Counted from the stretch's first letter, positions 54,261 through 63,580 are shown. The stretch: 64,000 nt of DNA from PNON01 sp964387025 (GCA_964387025.1 CAYLUZ010000004.1:287498-351497); one strand, 5' to 3'. The notes: generated by a model not told the origin, from the sequence alone. Made by a program: numbers and translations.

Positions 54261-56831
54261 ATGTTGCAGAAAGATGTCATTTTAAGTATAGAGCATATCT
54301 CTAAGTCATTCTATGAAGTAAAAGCGCTTCAGGACATTTCTTTTGATATTCATAAAGGTGAGATAATTGGTCTTTTGGGCGCAAATGGTGCCGGGAAAAG
54401 CACTCTATTAAAGATCATCGGAGGAGTTCAAACGAGTGACAACGGTGACATATATTTGGATAATGAAAATCTTGGCAGCATCAACCCTCATATTGCTCAC
54501 GAAAAAGGAATTATCAGTGTTTATCAGGAGTTAAACCTCTTTCTTAATATGACTATTGCTGAGAATTTGTTTATCGGCAGAGAAAACAAATCAAAAACAA
54601 ACCTCATTGATTGGAAAGCAACTCGCAAAAAGGCAAAAACGATTTTGGAGTCTTTGGGACTGGACATAGATCCGGATGCAGAAGTGGCCTCCCTTAGTGT
54701 GGCAAACCAGCATCTGGTTGAAATCGCACGCGCATTAAGCGAAAAGCCAAAAATACTGCTGCTGGATGAACCCACAGCCTCGCTATCGGATAAAGAAATC
54801 CAGTGGCTTTTTACAAAAATCAGAGAACTGCGTCAGAATGGAACGACCGTAGTTTATGTTTCCCATCGTCTGGATGAAGTGACAGCACTGTGCGAAAGAT
54901 GCGTTATTTTGCGGGATGGAAAACTGGCCGATCAATTGGACGGGCAATTTGATAAAGAAAAGATTATTAGAAGTATGATCGGTCACAATGTAGAGCTTAT
55001 TAGGACAGAAGCAAAAAAAGAAGCGGCTGATGTGATATTGGAGATTAAGAACCTCAGACTAAGAAATCTGGTTAAAGACGTCAGTTTTCAGTTGAAAAAA
55101 GGAGAAATTCTTGGAATTGCCGGATTGGTTGGCGCAGGAAGGACTGAACTTCTCGGTGCAATTTTCGGAACCGACACAAAAAATTCTGGCCATATATACA
55201 AACAGGGCAAAGAAATCAAAATAAATAATCCTACTGATGCCATGAACAATGGCATCATGCTTATTCCTGAAGACCGAAAAATTGATGGGCTTTTCCTGAA
55301 TGAAAGCAGCCGTTTTAATATCGCATCGGCCACGTTGGACAAGCGGGCAAGAGGCGGATTTATAAATGAAAAACAGGAAAAAGAGATCGTTGCAAAGGCT
55401 GCAAAGGACGTACAACTCGATATGTCAAGAGTTGAACACCTGGTAAAACTTTTAAGCGGTGGAAATCAGCAAAAGGCGGTTATCGCTAAATCGTTGCTTG
55501 TGAACGCAGATGTTTTACTGCTCGATGAGCCGACTTGCGGGGTAGATATCGGTGCAAGAGAAGAAATTTACACCATTATTAAAGAAGTGTCCAATCAAGG
55601 TAAGTCCATCATTTTGGTTTCCTCCGACTGGGAGGAACTGATTTACCTCAGTGACAGAATGCTCGTAATGTCTGAAGGTAAAATCACAGGCATTTTGACT
55701 GTAGAAGAATTAACCAAAGAGAATATTGGTCATTTGGCCACAATTTCTGATGTGCAAAAGGATGAAAAAGGCAGCAAGGTGAATTACGAAGGGATGGCTG
55801 AGGGGATCCACCCAAGGCACCCGGAAATTAATAGTCCCGTTATGCTTAATACCAAAGAATATTTTGGAAAACTGAGGACTTTATTTAACAACAATAACAC
55901 AGCCATTTTGGTGGTTGTCACATTAGTTATGATTATTGCCAGCATTTCTATTAGCGATTCATTCCGGACTTTAATGAATGCAAGGAATCTATTGGGACAG
56001 GCGATGCCTTTCCTGATTCTCACGCTCGGGCAATTAGTTGTTATAGTGGCTGGAGGACTTGACCTTTCAAGTGGCGCTCTAATAGCAGCCACTGGCGTAT
56101 TGGGTGTGTCTTATATGGTGAGCAATCCCGACAAAATATTGCTGGGTGTATTGATTATGTTTGTCTTTGGGCTAATAGTGGGGCTACTAAATTCGCTGCT
56201 TGTGGTTAAGGCGAAGCTGGATTCATTTGTTGTCACCTTAGGTATGTCAATCGTTCTAACCGGCGTTACGCTCGTCATAACAAAAGCCCCAATTGGACCA
56301 TCACCCAAAATCCTGAGGGTTCTAGCAAATCAAGATATCTATGGTATTCCGTATGTTCTTTTCTTAATCATTTTGCTGACTGTTGTCTTTGGAATACTAA
56401 TGCGATACACATCACTTGGTAGAAGTTTTTATGCTGTTGGAGAAAATCCGAAAGGCTCATATTGGGCAGGATTACCCGTTCAAAAAACCCAGTTCATGTC
56501 GTTCATAATCAGCTCCCTTATGGCTGTAGTGGCCTCATTATTCTTGATGGGCCGAACTGGTGCGGGAGATCCTGCATTTGGACCAGGGATGGAACTTACT
56601 GCCATTGCATGCGCACTTATCGGAGGCGCCCGTCTGGGTGGAGGCAGAGGATCTATGGGAGGTGCTTTGCTGGGCGTATTGCTACTGTCAATTCTTGAAA
56701 ATATCTTAAGCCTTATGAATGTGGATTTGTGGTATCAAGAGGTTTTCAGTGGAATGTTATTGCTGGCTATCATCATCACCTATGAGTATAGAATGAAAAA
56801 AAATAAAGTGGCTTTCAAAGCCAACACTTAG
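54261..56831 (+). CDS. Fused sugar ABC transporter: double ATPase joined to permease
   Basis: 856 residues. Residues 1-500 are a tandem ATPase of the RbsA/MglA class: GANGAGKSTLLK, SVANQHLVEIARAL and LLDEPTASL in the first half; a degenerate Walker A (GLVGAGRTE), LSGGNQQKAVIAKSL and LLDEPTCGVDIG in the second. After a linker of about 45 residues, 545-856 form a complete RbsC-type permease with 8-10 helices (IVAGGLDLSSGALIA). Normally these are two genes. The reading frame is continuous, with no sign of error. The next gene is a second, separate permease, so a heterodimeric channel is likely. Confidence 0.93.
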   Translation: MLQKDVILSIEHISKSFYEVKALQDISFDIHKGEIIGLLGANGAGKSTLLKIIGGVQTSDNGDIYLDNENLGSINPHIAHEKGIISVYQELNLFLNMTIAENLFIGRENKSKTNLIDWKATRKKAKTILESLGLDIDPDAEVASLSVANQHLVEIARALSEKPKILLLDEPTASLSDKEIQWLFTKIRELRQNGTTVVYVSHRLDEVTALCERCVILRDGKLADQLDGQFDKEKIIRSMIGHNVELIRTEAKKEAADVILEIKNLRLRNLVKDVSFQLKKGEILGIAGLVGAGRTELLGAIFGTDTKNSGHIYKQGKEIKINNPTDAMNNGIMLIPEDRKIDGLFLNESSRFNIASATLDKRARGGFINEKQEKEIVAKAAKDVQLDMSRVEHLVKLLSGGNQQKAVIAKSLLVNADVLLLDEPTCGVDIGAREEIYTIIKEVSNQGKSIILVSSDWEELIYLSDRMLVMSEGKITGILTVEELTKENIGHLATISDVQKDEKGSKVNYEGMAEGIHPRHPEINSPVMLNTKEYFGKLRTLFNNNNTAILVVVTLVMIIASISISDSFRTLMNARNLLGQAMPFLILTLGQLVVIVAGGLDLSSGALIAATGVLGVSYMVSNPDKILLGVLIMFVFGLIVGLLNSLLVVKAKLDSFVVTLGMSIVLTGVTLVITKAPIGPSPKILRVLANQDIYGIPYVLFLIILLTVVFGILMRYTSLGRSFYAVGENPKGSYWAGLPVQKTQFMSFIISSLMAVVASLFLMGRTGAGDPAFGPGMELTAIACALIGGARLGGGRGSMGGALLGVLLLSILENILSLMNVDLWYQEVFSGMLLLAIIITYEYRMKKNKVAFKANT

Positions 56832-56890
56832 GAAATAAATTTGGCGAGCAATTACATCTACTTTACGAAAACTCAAGAGGCAATATCAAG

Positions 56891-57844
56891 ATGAAACCGG
56901 TTCTTTTTGGCAATAAACTTCGGATAAACAAACATTACAGCGTATACATTGTAATGGTGGCTTTATTGATGGTGACTTACTTATACAGCCCAAAGTTTTT
57001 GAATAGCTCCACAGTTTTCAATATGCTCAGGCAGGCGTCTGCACTTGGTGTTTTGACGGCTGGACAATTATTCGTAATTATTGGCGGTGGAGTTGACCTT
57101 TCTGTCGTTGCTACAATGCAGATATCCATTGTGACATGTGTGTATTTCACTAATGAGTATGGTGTTTTGGGTCTGATACTGGGTATTTTTATCTCGCTAG
57201 TATTTGCAATACTCATTGGCCTTGCCAATGGTGTGATTGTGACGAAATTCAATGTTCAACCGTTTTTGGTTACATTGTTTATGGCTGAATTACTGACAGG
57301 CGCAAGAATGATACTCGTCGGGGTTCAATCTGCAGGTTCTGTTCCGGATGCGATGCGTTACTTGGGAAATGATCTGACCGGGCCAATTCCAAATGCTGTG
57401 ATTGTCTTTTTGCTCGTGGTCATAGTCAGTTTTGTGGTTCTGAATAAAACTGTTTATGGTAGAAAGCTGGTATCTGTTGGCACCAATAAAAGGGCTGCCA
57501 CATATTCAGGTATTAATGGCAATTCCACTGTAATAATTAGCTATTGTATTAGCAGTGTTATGGCTGTTATTGCTGGGATACTGCTTGCAGGGTATACCGG
57601 CTATGCTGATATGTGGATTGGAAAGGGTTACGAGTTTAATGCACTCGTTGCAGCGGTAATAGGTGGTAACTTTCTGGGAGGCGGAAGAGGTTCGATCATG
57701 GGGGTTGTTGGCGGTGTACTTGTTACAACGCTTGTGTTGAATGTCGTTTTGCTTTTTGGGCTGGATGTAACTTTTCAGTATATATTCATGGGAGTCATAT
57801 TCATTGTAGCAACGCTTATGGGGGCTCTGTCAGGCAAGGATTAG
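56891..57844 (+). CDS. Sugar ABC transporter permease
   Basis: A 317-residue RbsC-family inner-membrane protein with about eight to ten helices and the class motif FVIIGGGVDLSVVATMQISI. It has the cytoplasmic ATPase-contact region near GRKLVSVGTNKRAATYSGIN and the C-terminal GGNFLGGGRGSIMGVVGG. It pairs with the fused permease to complete the importer. ATG follows GAGG at a rather long spacing. No sugar-metabolic gene follows. Confidence 0.93.
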   Translation: MKPVLFGNKLRINKHYSVYIVMVALLMVTYLYSPKFLNSSTVFNMLRQASALGVLTAGQLFVIIGGGVDLSVVATMQISIVTCVYFTNEYGVLGLILGIFISLVFAILIGLANGVIVTKFNVQPFLVTLFMAELLTGARMILVGVQSAGSVPDAMRYLGNDLTGPIPNAVIVFLLVVIVSFVVLNKTVYGRKLVSVGTNKRAATYSGINGNSTVIISYCISSVMAVIAGILLAGYTGYADMWIGKGYEFNALVAAVIGGNFLGGGRGSIMGVVGGVLVTTLVLNVVLLFGLDVTFQYIFMGVIFIVATLMGALSGKD

Positions 57845-58209
57845 CTGTAGGTATATTTAACTGTAAATTGTCTGTTGAAAAAGTCGCGTTTATCAAGCCA
57901 GTCCGGACGAAATACACGCTGCTTTCACTTTTTAAGAATCATAAAGCGGCCAAGATCCCCGATGGCTAAGGCCACCGTCGATTTACCAGGCATAACTAAG
58001 CCAGAATTTGGAATATTCTTGCTAACGCTGGACTTAATGTAAGCCGCATCCATTAGAACGCGCACCTGTTCTTCTGGGTGCGCGTTCCTGTAAGGTCGAC
58101 TTCTGTTGTACCAAGAGTCGCTTTAAAACAGGAGACTAAATATACGCACGTGTCTCAGTACTTTCAAATGCAGCTTAATTACCCCGGTTGTGACCCATCT
58201 AGATGTAAA
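57845..58209. other. Intergenic region with possible mobile-element remnant
   Basis: Read on the minus strand from about 58053 a 43-codon frame begins MDAAYIKSSVSKN, faintly like transposase DAxY segments, and ends near GTTGAAAAAGTC, which resembles the ends of some insertion sequences. Both similarities are weak. No complete gene is present. Confidence 0.25.
58056..58087. repeat. Perfect inverted repeat (hairpin)
   Basis: GAACGCGCACC (58056-58066) pairs fully with GGTGCGCGTTC (58077-58087) around TGTTCTTCTG. It is strong but followed by no T run on either strand, so it may not be an ordinary terminator. It sits between the ABC transporter operon and the isochorismatase gene. Confidence 0.75.
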
Positions 58210-58824
58210 TCAGGCTCCCTTAAGCATACTAATGAGGTTGACCGAATCCATCACCTCGCCGTACTTCATGCCGATGTTCTTCAGCGCAGCGTCATGCAGC
58301 TCTTTATCAAATGATGACACAGCATCTGAGGCAACTATCACCTTAATGCGGTTGTGAAAAGCTTCATGTACGGTATCCTCCACGCATATCTGCGTCACAG
58401 TACCCGTTACGATGATGGTGTCCCGGTCGATACTGTACAGCACATCGAGCAGATTGGTGTTGCGGAACGATGAATAGCCGTATTTCTCAACGATGTAATC
58501 ACCTTCCTGGGGATACAGCTCGTCGATCACATCCGTGCAATCCAGTTCTTTGTCTACATCTGGGTAAAACCGCTTGAAACCGCGCACGCAGGCGTTCACC
58601 GTTTCGATCTGCGGACTCCAGTTCCAAAGCAATGTCCTTTTGGGTCCCGCCATGAACCTGGTGTATATCACTGGTATATCGTTTTCTCGCGCAAACGCTA
58701 TCAGTTTCTGGTTTGTTTCGATCGTATCCCGGGAATCCGGCACTTCCATGCCTGCGCCTTCGCGAACAAAGTCGTTTTGCAGATCCACAATTAGCAACGC
58801 CGTTTTGTCAATACTGTATTTCAT
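58210..58824 (-). CDS. Isochorismatase-family cysteine hydrolase
   Basis: A 204-residue enzyme with the family triad: aspartate in LLIVDLQNDF, lysine in VEKYGYSSF and cysteine in TGTVTQICVEDTV. The cis-peptide-forming residues precede the cysteine as usual. Relatives hydrolyse isochorismate, nicotinamide, carbamoylsarcosine, biuret or ureidoacrylate; the residues seen do not discriminate. Monocistronic, within the accessory region. The ATG is preceded by GGAGGAACGGGT, a good ribosome binding site. Confidence 0.9.
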   Translation of the reverse strand: MKYSIDKTALLIVDLQNDFVREGAGMEVPDSRDTIETNQKLIAFARENDIPVIYTRFMAGPKRTLLWNWSPQIETVNACVRGFKRFYPDVDKELDCTDVIDELYPQEGDYIVEKYGYSSFRNTNLLDVLYSIDRDTIIVTGTVTQICVEDTVHEAFHNRIKVIVASDAVSSFDKELHDAALKNIGMKYGEVMDSVNLISMLKGA

Positions 58825-59363
58825 ACCCGTTCCTCCAATAACTGTTGTTCTTTATGCACTGTTGATAAAGTTTTGTATGCGCCTTGTCCCGCACTACTCA
58901 GCCGAAAGGCAGCATGCTGTTCATCTGCTCCACGCTTTTGTGCACGTGATACATATTTTACCCGATATTATCGTGGTTTCGCTTAATATATCTTTTGAGA
59001 AATCCAGCTTGGCGAATGCATATCCACCAAATCCGATTCTATTGGCATGACCGTTCTCCAGCGCATACTAGCCAGTCTGCACTGCAAATGTTCCGACACC
59101 TCCAGAAGCGCAACCGATCAATACCTTTTGCCCTGTTTGAGCGTTTCGAATGTTGCGTAAATCCAGCAATGCGGTCATACCTTCGACCTCGTTTCAGCGA
59201 CATTTGGGGACGCTGGCGCGGACAGAGGATATGATGGAGACCTCGTGGTCAAATACGCGCACATGGTGAGGTCCTTATCCGTTGCACTTCGGGGATGCTT
59301 TGCAAACACCAGCGCGAACAGTCAAGTATATATTCTCAGTTAATGGTTGAATTAGCAAGATAA
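58825..59363. other. Gene-free stretch with degraded sequence
   Basis: Contains short frames on both strands without ribosome binding sites or recognisable products. The middle part, 59073-59183, is a remnant of an oxidoreductase gene. The rest is unrecognised, with base composition higher in G+C than true intergenic DNA here, so it is probably decayed coding sequence. Confidence 0.55.
59073..59183 (-). pseudogene. Remnant of an NAD(P)-dependent oxidoreductase
   Basis: Aligns with 59831-59941 in the intact gene: TCTGCAC-GTAAATGT-CCGACACC, TTTTGCCC and GCGTAAA-CC-GCAA-GCGGTCAT blocks are shared in the same order. It corresponds to the nucleotide-binding region (GASGGVGTFTVQ in the intact protein). 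Several indels disrupt the frame. Together with 52245-52735 it makes two degraded copies near one intact gene. Confidence 0.75.
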
Positions 59364-60341
59364 TCAGATCATACTTATAACGACTTTTCCCATGGTATGA
59401 ACTTTCTCGAAATACCAAAAAGCTTCAGCAGTTTTAATTAACGGGTAACACCCATCGATAACCGGCATGATTTTCCCGGATTCGAGGAGATCTTTGATAA
59501 AGATCAGGTCCTTTTGGTTTTGCATTAGTGAGGCGATATATATTTTCTGGCCTCCGGTATCGGAATTTCTTGTCTTATAACTCGCCGCCTGGAAGAGTTG
59601 GCGCATCGAACCACCTGCAAAGACAAAGGTTCCTTCAGGTTTTAATACACGCAGATAATCTGAAATTGGATGATAACCGTTCACCGCCAGGATCAGGTCG
59701 TACTTCAGGCCGTTTTGGATGAAATCTTCTTTCGTGTAATCAATAACATGGTCTGCCCCAAGGGAACGCACCATTTTCAGATTCCTCGTGCTGCACACAC
59801 CAGTGACTTCAGCCCCGAATGATTTGGCAATCTGCACGGTAAATGTCCCGACACCACCTGATGCGCCATTGATCAACACCTTTTGCCCGAGTTGAATGTT
59901 TCCTTTGTCGCGTAAACCCTGCAAGGCGGTCATTGCCGCCAAGGGGATCGCTGCCGCCTGTTCGAACGTGAGGTTGGCAGGTTTGAGGGATATCATTTTT
60001 TCATCGGCGCAGACAAATTCTGCGAAGGTGCCGCGACCGGTTGTACTAGGTAGATATCCAAAAACTTCATCGCCCGGCTTGAACTGCTTGACTTTACGGC
60101 CAATTGCCTCAACCCGCCCGGCAAGGTCAGCTCCGAGGATCTTGTTTTTGGGACGGAAAAGGCCTCCAGGCATCAGTCGCATAAAAAGCGGATTTGCCCG
60201 CAGCATTCGCAAGTCACGCGAATTGAGAGAGGCTGCTTGAATATGGATCAATACCTCGTCCTCTCGCGGAACTGGTTTCAGTACCTCCCGGAGTTGAAGA
60301 ACATCCGGTGAACCATACCTGGGGCAGATAATTGCTTTCAT
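59364..60341 (-). CDS. NAD(P)-dependent medium-chain dehydrogenase, quinone-oxidoreductase type
   Basis: A 325-residue zinc-independent MDR enzyme. N-terminal GroES-like domain (LREVLKPVPREDEVLIHIQA), nucleotide-binding loop in KVLINGASGGVGTFTVQIAK, then GADHVIDYTKEDF. Lacks the zinc cysteines. The family reduces quinones or alpha,beta-unsaturated carbonyls with NADPH. Its start overlaps the stop of the preceding small membrane-protein gene (ATGA), so it is translationally coupled and is the last gene of a minus-strand operon. Confidence 0.92.
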   Translation of the reverse strand: MKAIICPRYGSPDVLQLREVLKPVPREDEVLIHIQAASLNSRDLRMLRANPLFMRLMPGGLFRPKNKILGADLAGRVEAIGRKVKQFKPGDEVFGYLPSTTGRGTFAEFVCADEKMISLKPANLTFEQAAAIPLAAMTALQGLRDKGNIQLGQKVLINGASGGVGTFTVQIAKSFGAEVTGVCSTRNLKMVRSLGADHVIDYTKEDFIQNGLKYDLILAVNGYHPISDYLRVLKPEGTFVFAGGSMRQLFQAASYKTRNSDTGGQKIYIASLMQNQKDLIFIKDLLESGKIMPVIDGCYPLIKTAEAFWYFEKVHTMGKVVISMI

Positions 60342-60799
60342 AATTGGACCTTTCTGTTTTGCTTATCAAATACATAGCCAATCACCACTCCAAGGGCAAG
60401 AAACCTGGGAGCATTCATGCCTGTGTCGAGCAGCAGGTAGACGGAGGCATGAGCCGGGTCTCCGATGGCAGAAAGTACTTCGATAATGACCATTGCGCTT
60501 AAGCTGAGGATTAATGCCTTGGAGATGGGATTTTTGCCGGGGAGCCTGCTAAAGAACCGAAGCAGGAAAAAACTGACGCAAAATGCGATCACCAGTCCGC
60601 CAGCCAACGCTTCAACCAGGGCTACCGGCAGCGAAGAGATCGAGAACGCGGCTTTATAGGCTGAGGCAATTGGGGAAACTGCCATTACGAAGTCAGTGAT
60701 CCAGAATGCCGCGCCTCCCACTGCCGCCAACATAAGCTGTTTTTTAAGAAATTCTCGAGAAACTTGAGCTGTATTTTGACCTGGGACACTGGTTTGCAT
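60338..60799 (-). CDS. Small four-helix membrane protein, paralog A
   Basis: 153 residues with four hydrophobic helices and no catalytic motif. It aligns along its whole length with the next upstream gene: GGAAFWITDFVM, SPIASAYKAAFSISSLP, VSFFLLRFFSRLPGKNPISK and LALGVVIGYV. The pair is a tandem duplication. I do not recognise a named family. The stop overlaps the oxidoreductase start. Confidence 0.8.
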   Translation of the reverse strand: MQTSVPGQNTAQVSREFLKKQLMLAAVGGAAFWITDFVMAVSPIASAYKAAFSISSLPVALVEALAGGLVIAFCVSFFLLRFFSRLPGKNPISKALILSLSAMVIIEVLSAIGDPAHASVYLLLDTGMNAPRFLALGVVIGYVFDKQNRKVQL

Positions 60800-60809
60800 G
60801 GCTGTGCCC

Positions 60810-61283
60810 TTATTTCAGCCCGGCAGAGCTGGCTACAACTACGGTTGATTTGACTTCCCTGTGCTGTCTCTTAGACACATAGCCAATTGCGACGCCCAGG
60901 GCGGTGATACGGATCACGTTAAATACCGTGCCGATGATGAAGTACCGCAAAACATTGCTTGTCGCGTAAAAACTTGAGGGACCCCCAAGCATGATCGTGA
61001 CGATGACCAGCACAAGAGAGCTCAGGAGGACTGATTTAAGGATCGGATCTTTTGCTGGGATCCTGTCATAGAAACGTAGCAAAGGAAAACTGACCCACAA
61101 CCCGATGATCAAACCGCCGATCAGGGATTCCAGCAGCATCGGATAATAAGAAATCGACATGGCAGCCCTGTAATCCGAAGCGATAGCCGTTCGCGAAATC
61201 GCGAAGTTAGCCAACCAGAAAGCCAGACCTCCCACCAGAGTCAGCACCAACACCTTATTCAAGATTTCTTTTTTGTTTATCAT
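60810..61283 (-). CDS. Small four-helix membrane protein, paralog B
   Basis: 157 residues from ATG 61283; the frame is open to 61454, but that extension lies inside the preceding DUF4386 gene and shows no membrane-protein character. Matches paralog A at GGLAFWLANFAI, IASDYRAAMSIS, VSFPLLRFYDRIPAKDPILK and ALGVAIGYV. A purine-rich AAGAG-type sequence precedes the ATG. Function unknown; the gene order suggests a membrane-associated response together with the oxidoreductase. Confidence 0.8.
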   Translation of the reverse strand: MINKKEILNKVLVLTLVGGLAFWLANFAISRTAIASDYRAAMSISYYPMLLESLIGGLIIGLWVSFPLLRFYDRIPAKDPILKSVLLSSLVLVIVTIMLGGPSSFYATSNVLRYFIIGTVFNVIRITALGVAIGYVSKRQHREVKSTVVVASSAGLK

Positions 61284-61297
61284 CTTTACTCTTTTCT

Positions 61298-61984
61298 TTA
61301 TTCCGGATTCATGGACAAGCTGGGTTTCACAGCCTTGATGGCAAGCCACAAAGCCAGAGAGACTTCTGAAATAAAACTGATCACTAGGCAGGGATAAGCG
61401 ATGAAAGCGAGATCGGGGAGGATCAAGCGCTGGCAGACATAAACGAATTGGCAAATGCCGTCAGCGATCAACAGCATGCCCAGTACCTTTGGAAGGAACT
61501 TGGATTTTAGGACTAGGTAACCGAGCGGAAAGAGCCAGACCCCGTAAGGCACCTGGGCTATAACGCCCCCGGTTTTGTATAAACCGAAGAAATACACTGC
61601 CAGCGCCTGGAGCTGATCCGGCTGGAACGCTTTGATGGATTCTGGCCCATTCAAGATAACCAGGCTGGCAAAAAGGCAAAGCGAGCTGAATAACCACACC
61701 GCAAAACCGGCAACGTTAAACAACAGGAAGAGTAACGCCAAGTCTTTGTTCACCGGTTTCAACAGTACATAGAGAGCCCATGCAGCTATTAGAAAAAAAA
61801 CAACCGAGAAGAGGTTGATGACAAATCCGATGCGAAACTGAGTCGAATGGGTCAGGATGTGATCAATCGTGACCGGGGCTTCCACGAACACGAATTTCCC
61901 GAATAGATTGGCTACGACCGAGGTGACCATGTAAAGTAAATAAAGTAGACCTGCGGTTCTTGCAATTTTACTGACGGTATTCAT
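61298..61984 (-). CDS. DUF4386-family membrane protein, copy 1
   Basis: 228 residues with six hydrophobic helices. DUF4386 features: RTAGLLYLLYMVTSVVANLFG near the N-terminus, a short extracytoplasmic loop, LFNVAGFAVW and the C-terminal SLALWLAIKAVKPS. Function unknown. It is 11 bases from the upstream paralog and 14 from the downstream membrane gene, so it is within the operon. It is the most divergent of the three. Confidence 0.85.
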   Translation of the reverse strand: MNTVSKIARTAGLLYLLYMVTSVVANLFGKFVFVEAPVTIDHILTHSTQFRIGFVINLFSVVFFLIAAWALYVLLKPVNKDLALLFLLFNVAGFAVWLFSSLCLFASLVILNGPESIKAFQPDQLQALAVYFFGLYKTGGVIAQVPYGVWLFPLGYLVLKSKFLPKVLGMLLIADGICQFVYVCQRLILPDLAFIAYPCLVISFISEVSLALWLAIKAVKPSLSMNPE

Positions 61985-61995
61985 TTGTTTTCTCC

Positions 61996-62730
61996 TTAAT
62001 TAATTTCTTTTTTTGCAACTCCGGAAGCGACTGCAGATGGATTGAACCCTTTAGCAATCAGCCAAACCGCAAGAACCATCTCCTGCAAGCCGATGGGAAG
62101 CTGCAATAAAATGAAAACCGTCGAAAATGGAATTAGCTGGCCAAATATCGTTAATAAGATGCATGCAAGCGATGATACGGCTGCCACTAACCCCCAACCA
62201 GATAACCACCGGGGTATGAGTTTTGATCGATAAAATACGTAGTAATACATCAATGCACCCATGGTAAAAGTGATTACTGACAACATGCCGGCTGAAACTT
62301 TTATCGACAGCAATAAAGTTCCTGATATTTGAAATGAAGAAGCAATCGAGGTTCCTGCGGACGCAGATCCCTGACTCAATGTGAGTAGAGATAGCGTGCA
62401 AACTACACCAACAATATAGAGCATTGTCTCCATAACCCTGAACCCAACAGAACCTAAGGCTAATGCTTCATTATGTTTTCTTAAGACTGGATACAACCCA
62501 ATTGCAATACCAGCACAAGCAAAAGCTGAGGCTAAAACCAGTAGGCTTCCTATGATCACTTGATTTTGGTTATTGGAAACTTTGAAAAGTAAATCCGGGG
62601 CATCCAGGATAGGGCTCAAAAACTTCATTTTGCCCATCACACCTAGTACTGTTGCGATGATAAACAATACACCAACACTTATTGCGTTCGTTCTGTATGT
62701 CCCACGGGGACTTTCTATATTCGTATTCAT
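61996..62730 (-). CDS. DUF4386-family membrane protein, copy 2
   Basis: 244 residues, six to seven helices. Shares with copy 3 the segments GIAIGLYPVLRKHNEALALGSVGFR, FYRSKLIPRWLSGWG and LAVWLIAKGFNPS, so the two are clearly paralogs. These proteins lack catalytic residues and are thought of as uncharacterised membrane components. AAGGAG is near the ATG at 62730. 121 bases separate it from copy 3, enough for a secondary promoter. Confidence 0.87.
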   Translation of the reverse strand: MNTNIESPRGTYRTNAISVGVLFIIATVLGVMGKMKFLSPILDAPDLLFKVSNNQNQVIIGSLLVLASAFACAGIAIGLYPVLRKHNEALALGSVGFRVMETMLYIVGVVCTLSLLTLSQGSASAGTSIASSFQISGTLLLSIKVSAGMLSVITFTMGALMYYYVFYRSKLIPRWLSGWGLVAAVSSLACILLTIFGQLIPFSTVFILLQLPIGLQEMVLAVWLIAKGFNPSAVASGVAKKEIN

Positions 62731-62851
62731 TTTTTATCTCCTTGTTGTAAGTAATTTTTGTATTAAACAAGCCGCCTACGTCCATTTATGATTTGACAGG
62801 GGAGGATTATATGGAGGGTCTTCAGCCCTCTCTCTTCCCAAACTCGCAAGT

Positions 62852-63580
62852 TTATGACGCACTCAAAAGCTCGTTCGTCGCTGTTTTCGCAGACAGAGAA
62901 GCGATTACAGATGGATTGAATCCTTTCACAATCAGCCATACCGCCAGAACCAGTTCTTGTGGCAACATTGGAATAATCATAATGGCTTGTTCCTTACTAA
63001 ATGGAGCGATTAGACCGATACTGACTAACGCGCAAGATACGATGCCCGATATGCCGAAAATAAGACCCCAGACCGATATCCATCGAGGAACTAGTTTTGT
63101 TCGATAAAAAATGATGTAATAAAGCGAACACCCTACGGAAAAAGCCAGCAGCGACCCAACACCACCGCCCACCCAATTACGTAATTCTTTTAACAATGCG
63201 CCTAAGGTTTGGAAATACGATGACTCCGGAGCTCCAGCTTTTACAAATAGCTGGCTTAAAGTTATCAATCCTAGCATGAAAGAAATAGAAACAATACGTA
63301 ACACTCCCTCTGTAATCCTAAAACCAACGGCTCCAAGGGCAAGAGCTGGATTGAATTTTTTTAGCACTGGATACAACGATATTGCAATACCAGAAGCGCA
63401 AAGACCACCGATTATTAATAGAAAGGCTCCTGTTCCTACCATGCTTGCATTTTCAGAAACCTTAACAAGATAATTTGCAGAATTCACAGGTCCCTGAAAA
63501 AGGAAGCTTAGGATATCTACAATATCATAAATGATGAATAAAATTCCCGCACTTATTGCGAGCTTTCTGAAGTAGTCCAT
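62852..63580 (-). CDS. DUF4386-family membrane protein, copy 3
   Basis: 242 residues. ISAGILFIIYDIVDILSFLF at the N-terminus; GIAISLYPVLKKFNPALALGAVGFR, FYRTKLVPRWISVWG and LAVWLIVKGFNPS in common with copy 2. AAGGAG before the ATG. First of the membrane genes in the operon; 69 bases after the small gene at 63650-63907. Confidence 0.87.
   Translation of the reverse strand: MDYFRKLAISAGILFIIYDIVDILSFLFQGPVNSANYLVKVSENASMVGTGAFLLIIGGLCASGIAISLYPVLKKFNPALALGAVGFRITEGVLRIVSISFMLGLITLSQLFVKAGAPESSYFQTLGALLKELRNWVGGGVGSLLAFSVGCSLYYIIFYRTKLVPRWISVWGLIFGISGIVSCALVSIGLIAPFSKEQAIMIIPMLPQELVLAVWLIVKGFNPSVIASLSAKTATNELLSAS

Noticed and set aside
57941..58053. 43-codon minus-strand frame beginning MDAAYIKSS as a transposase gene
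   Set aside because: Too short and the resemblance to transposase motifs is faint; kept only as a possible remnant.
58574..59050. 158-codon plus-strand frame opposite the isochorismatase gene
   Set aside because: More than half lies antisense to a clear enzyme gene; the remainder shows no family pattern or ribosome binding site.
61284..61454. 57-residue N-terminal extension of the four-helix paralog B
   Set aside because: Overlaps the preceding DUF4386 gene and has no counterpart in paralog A.
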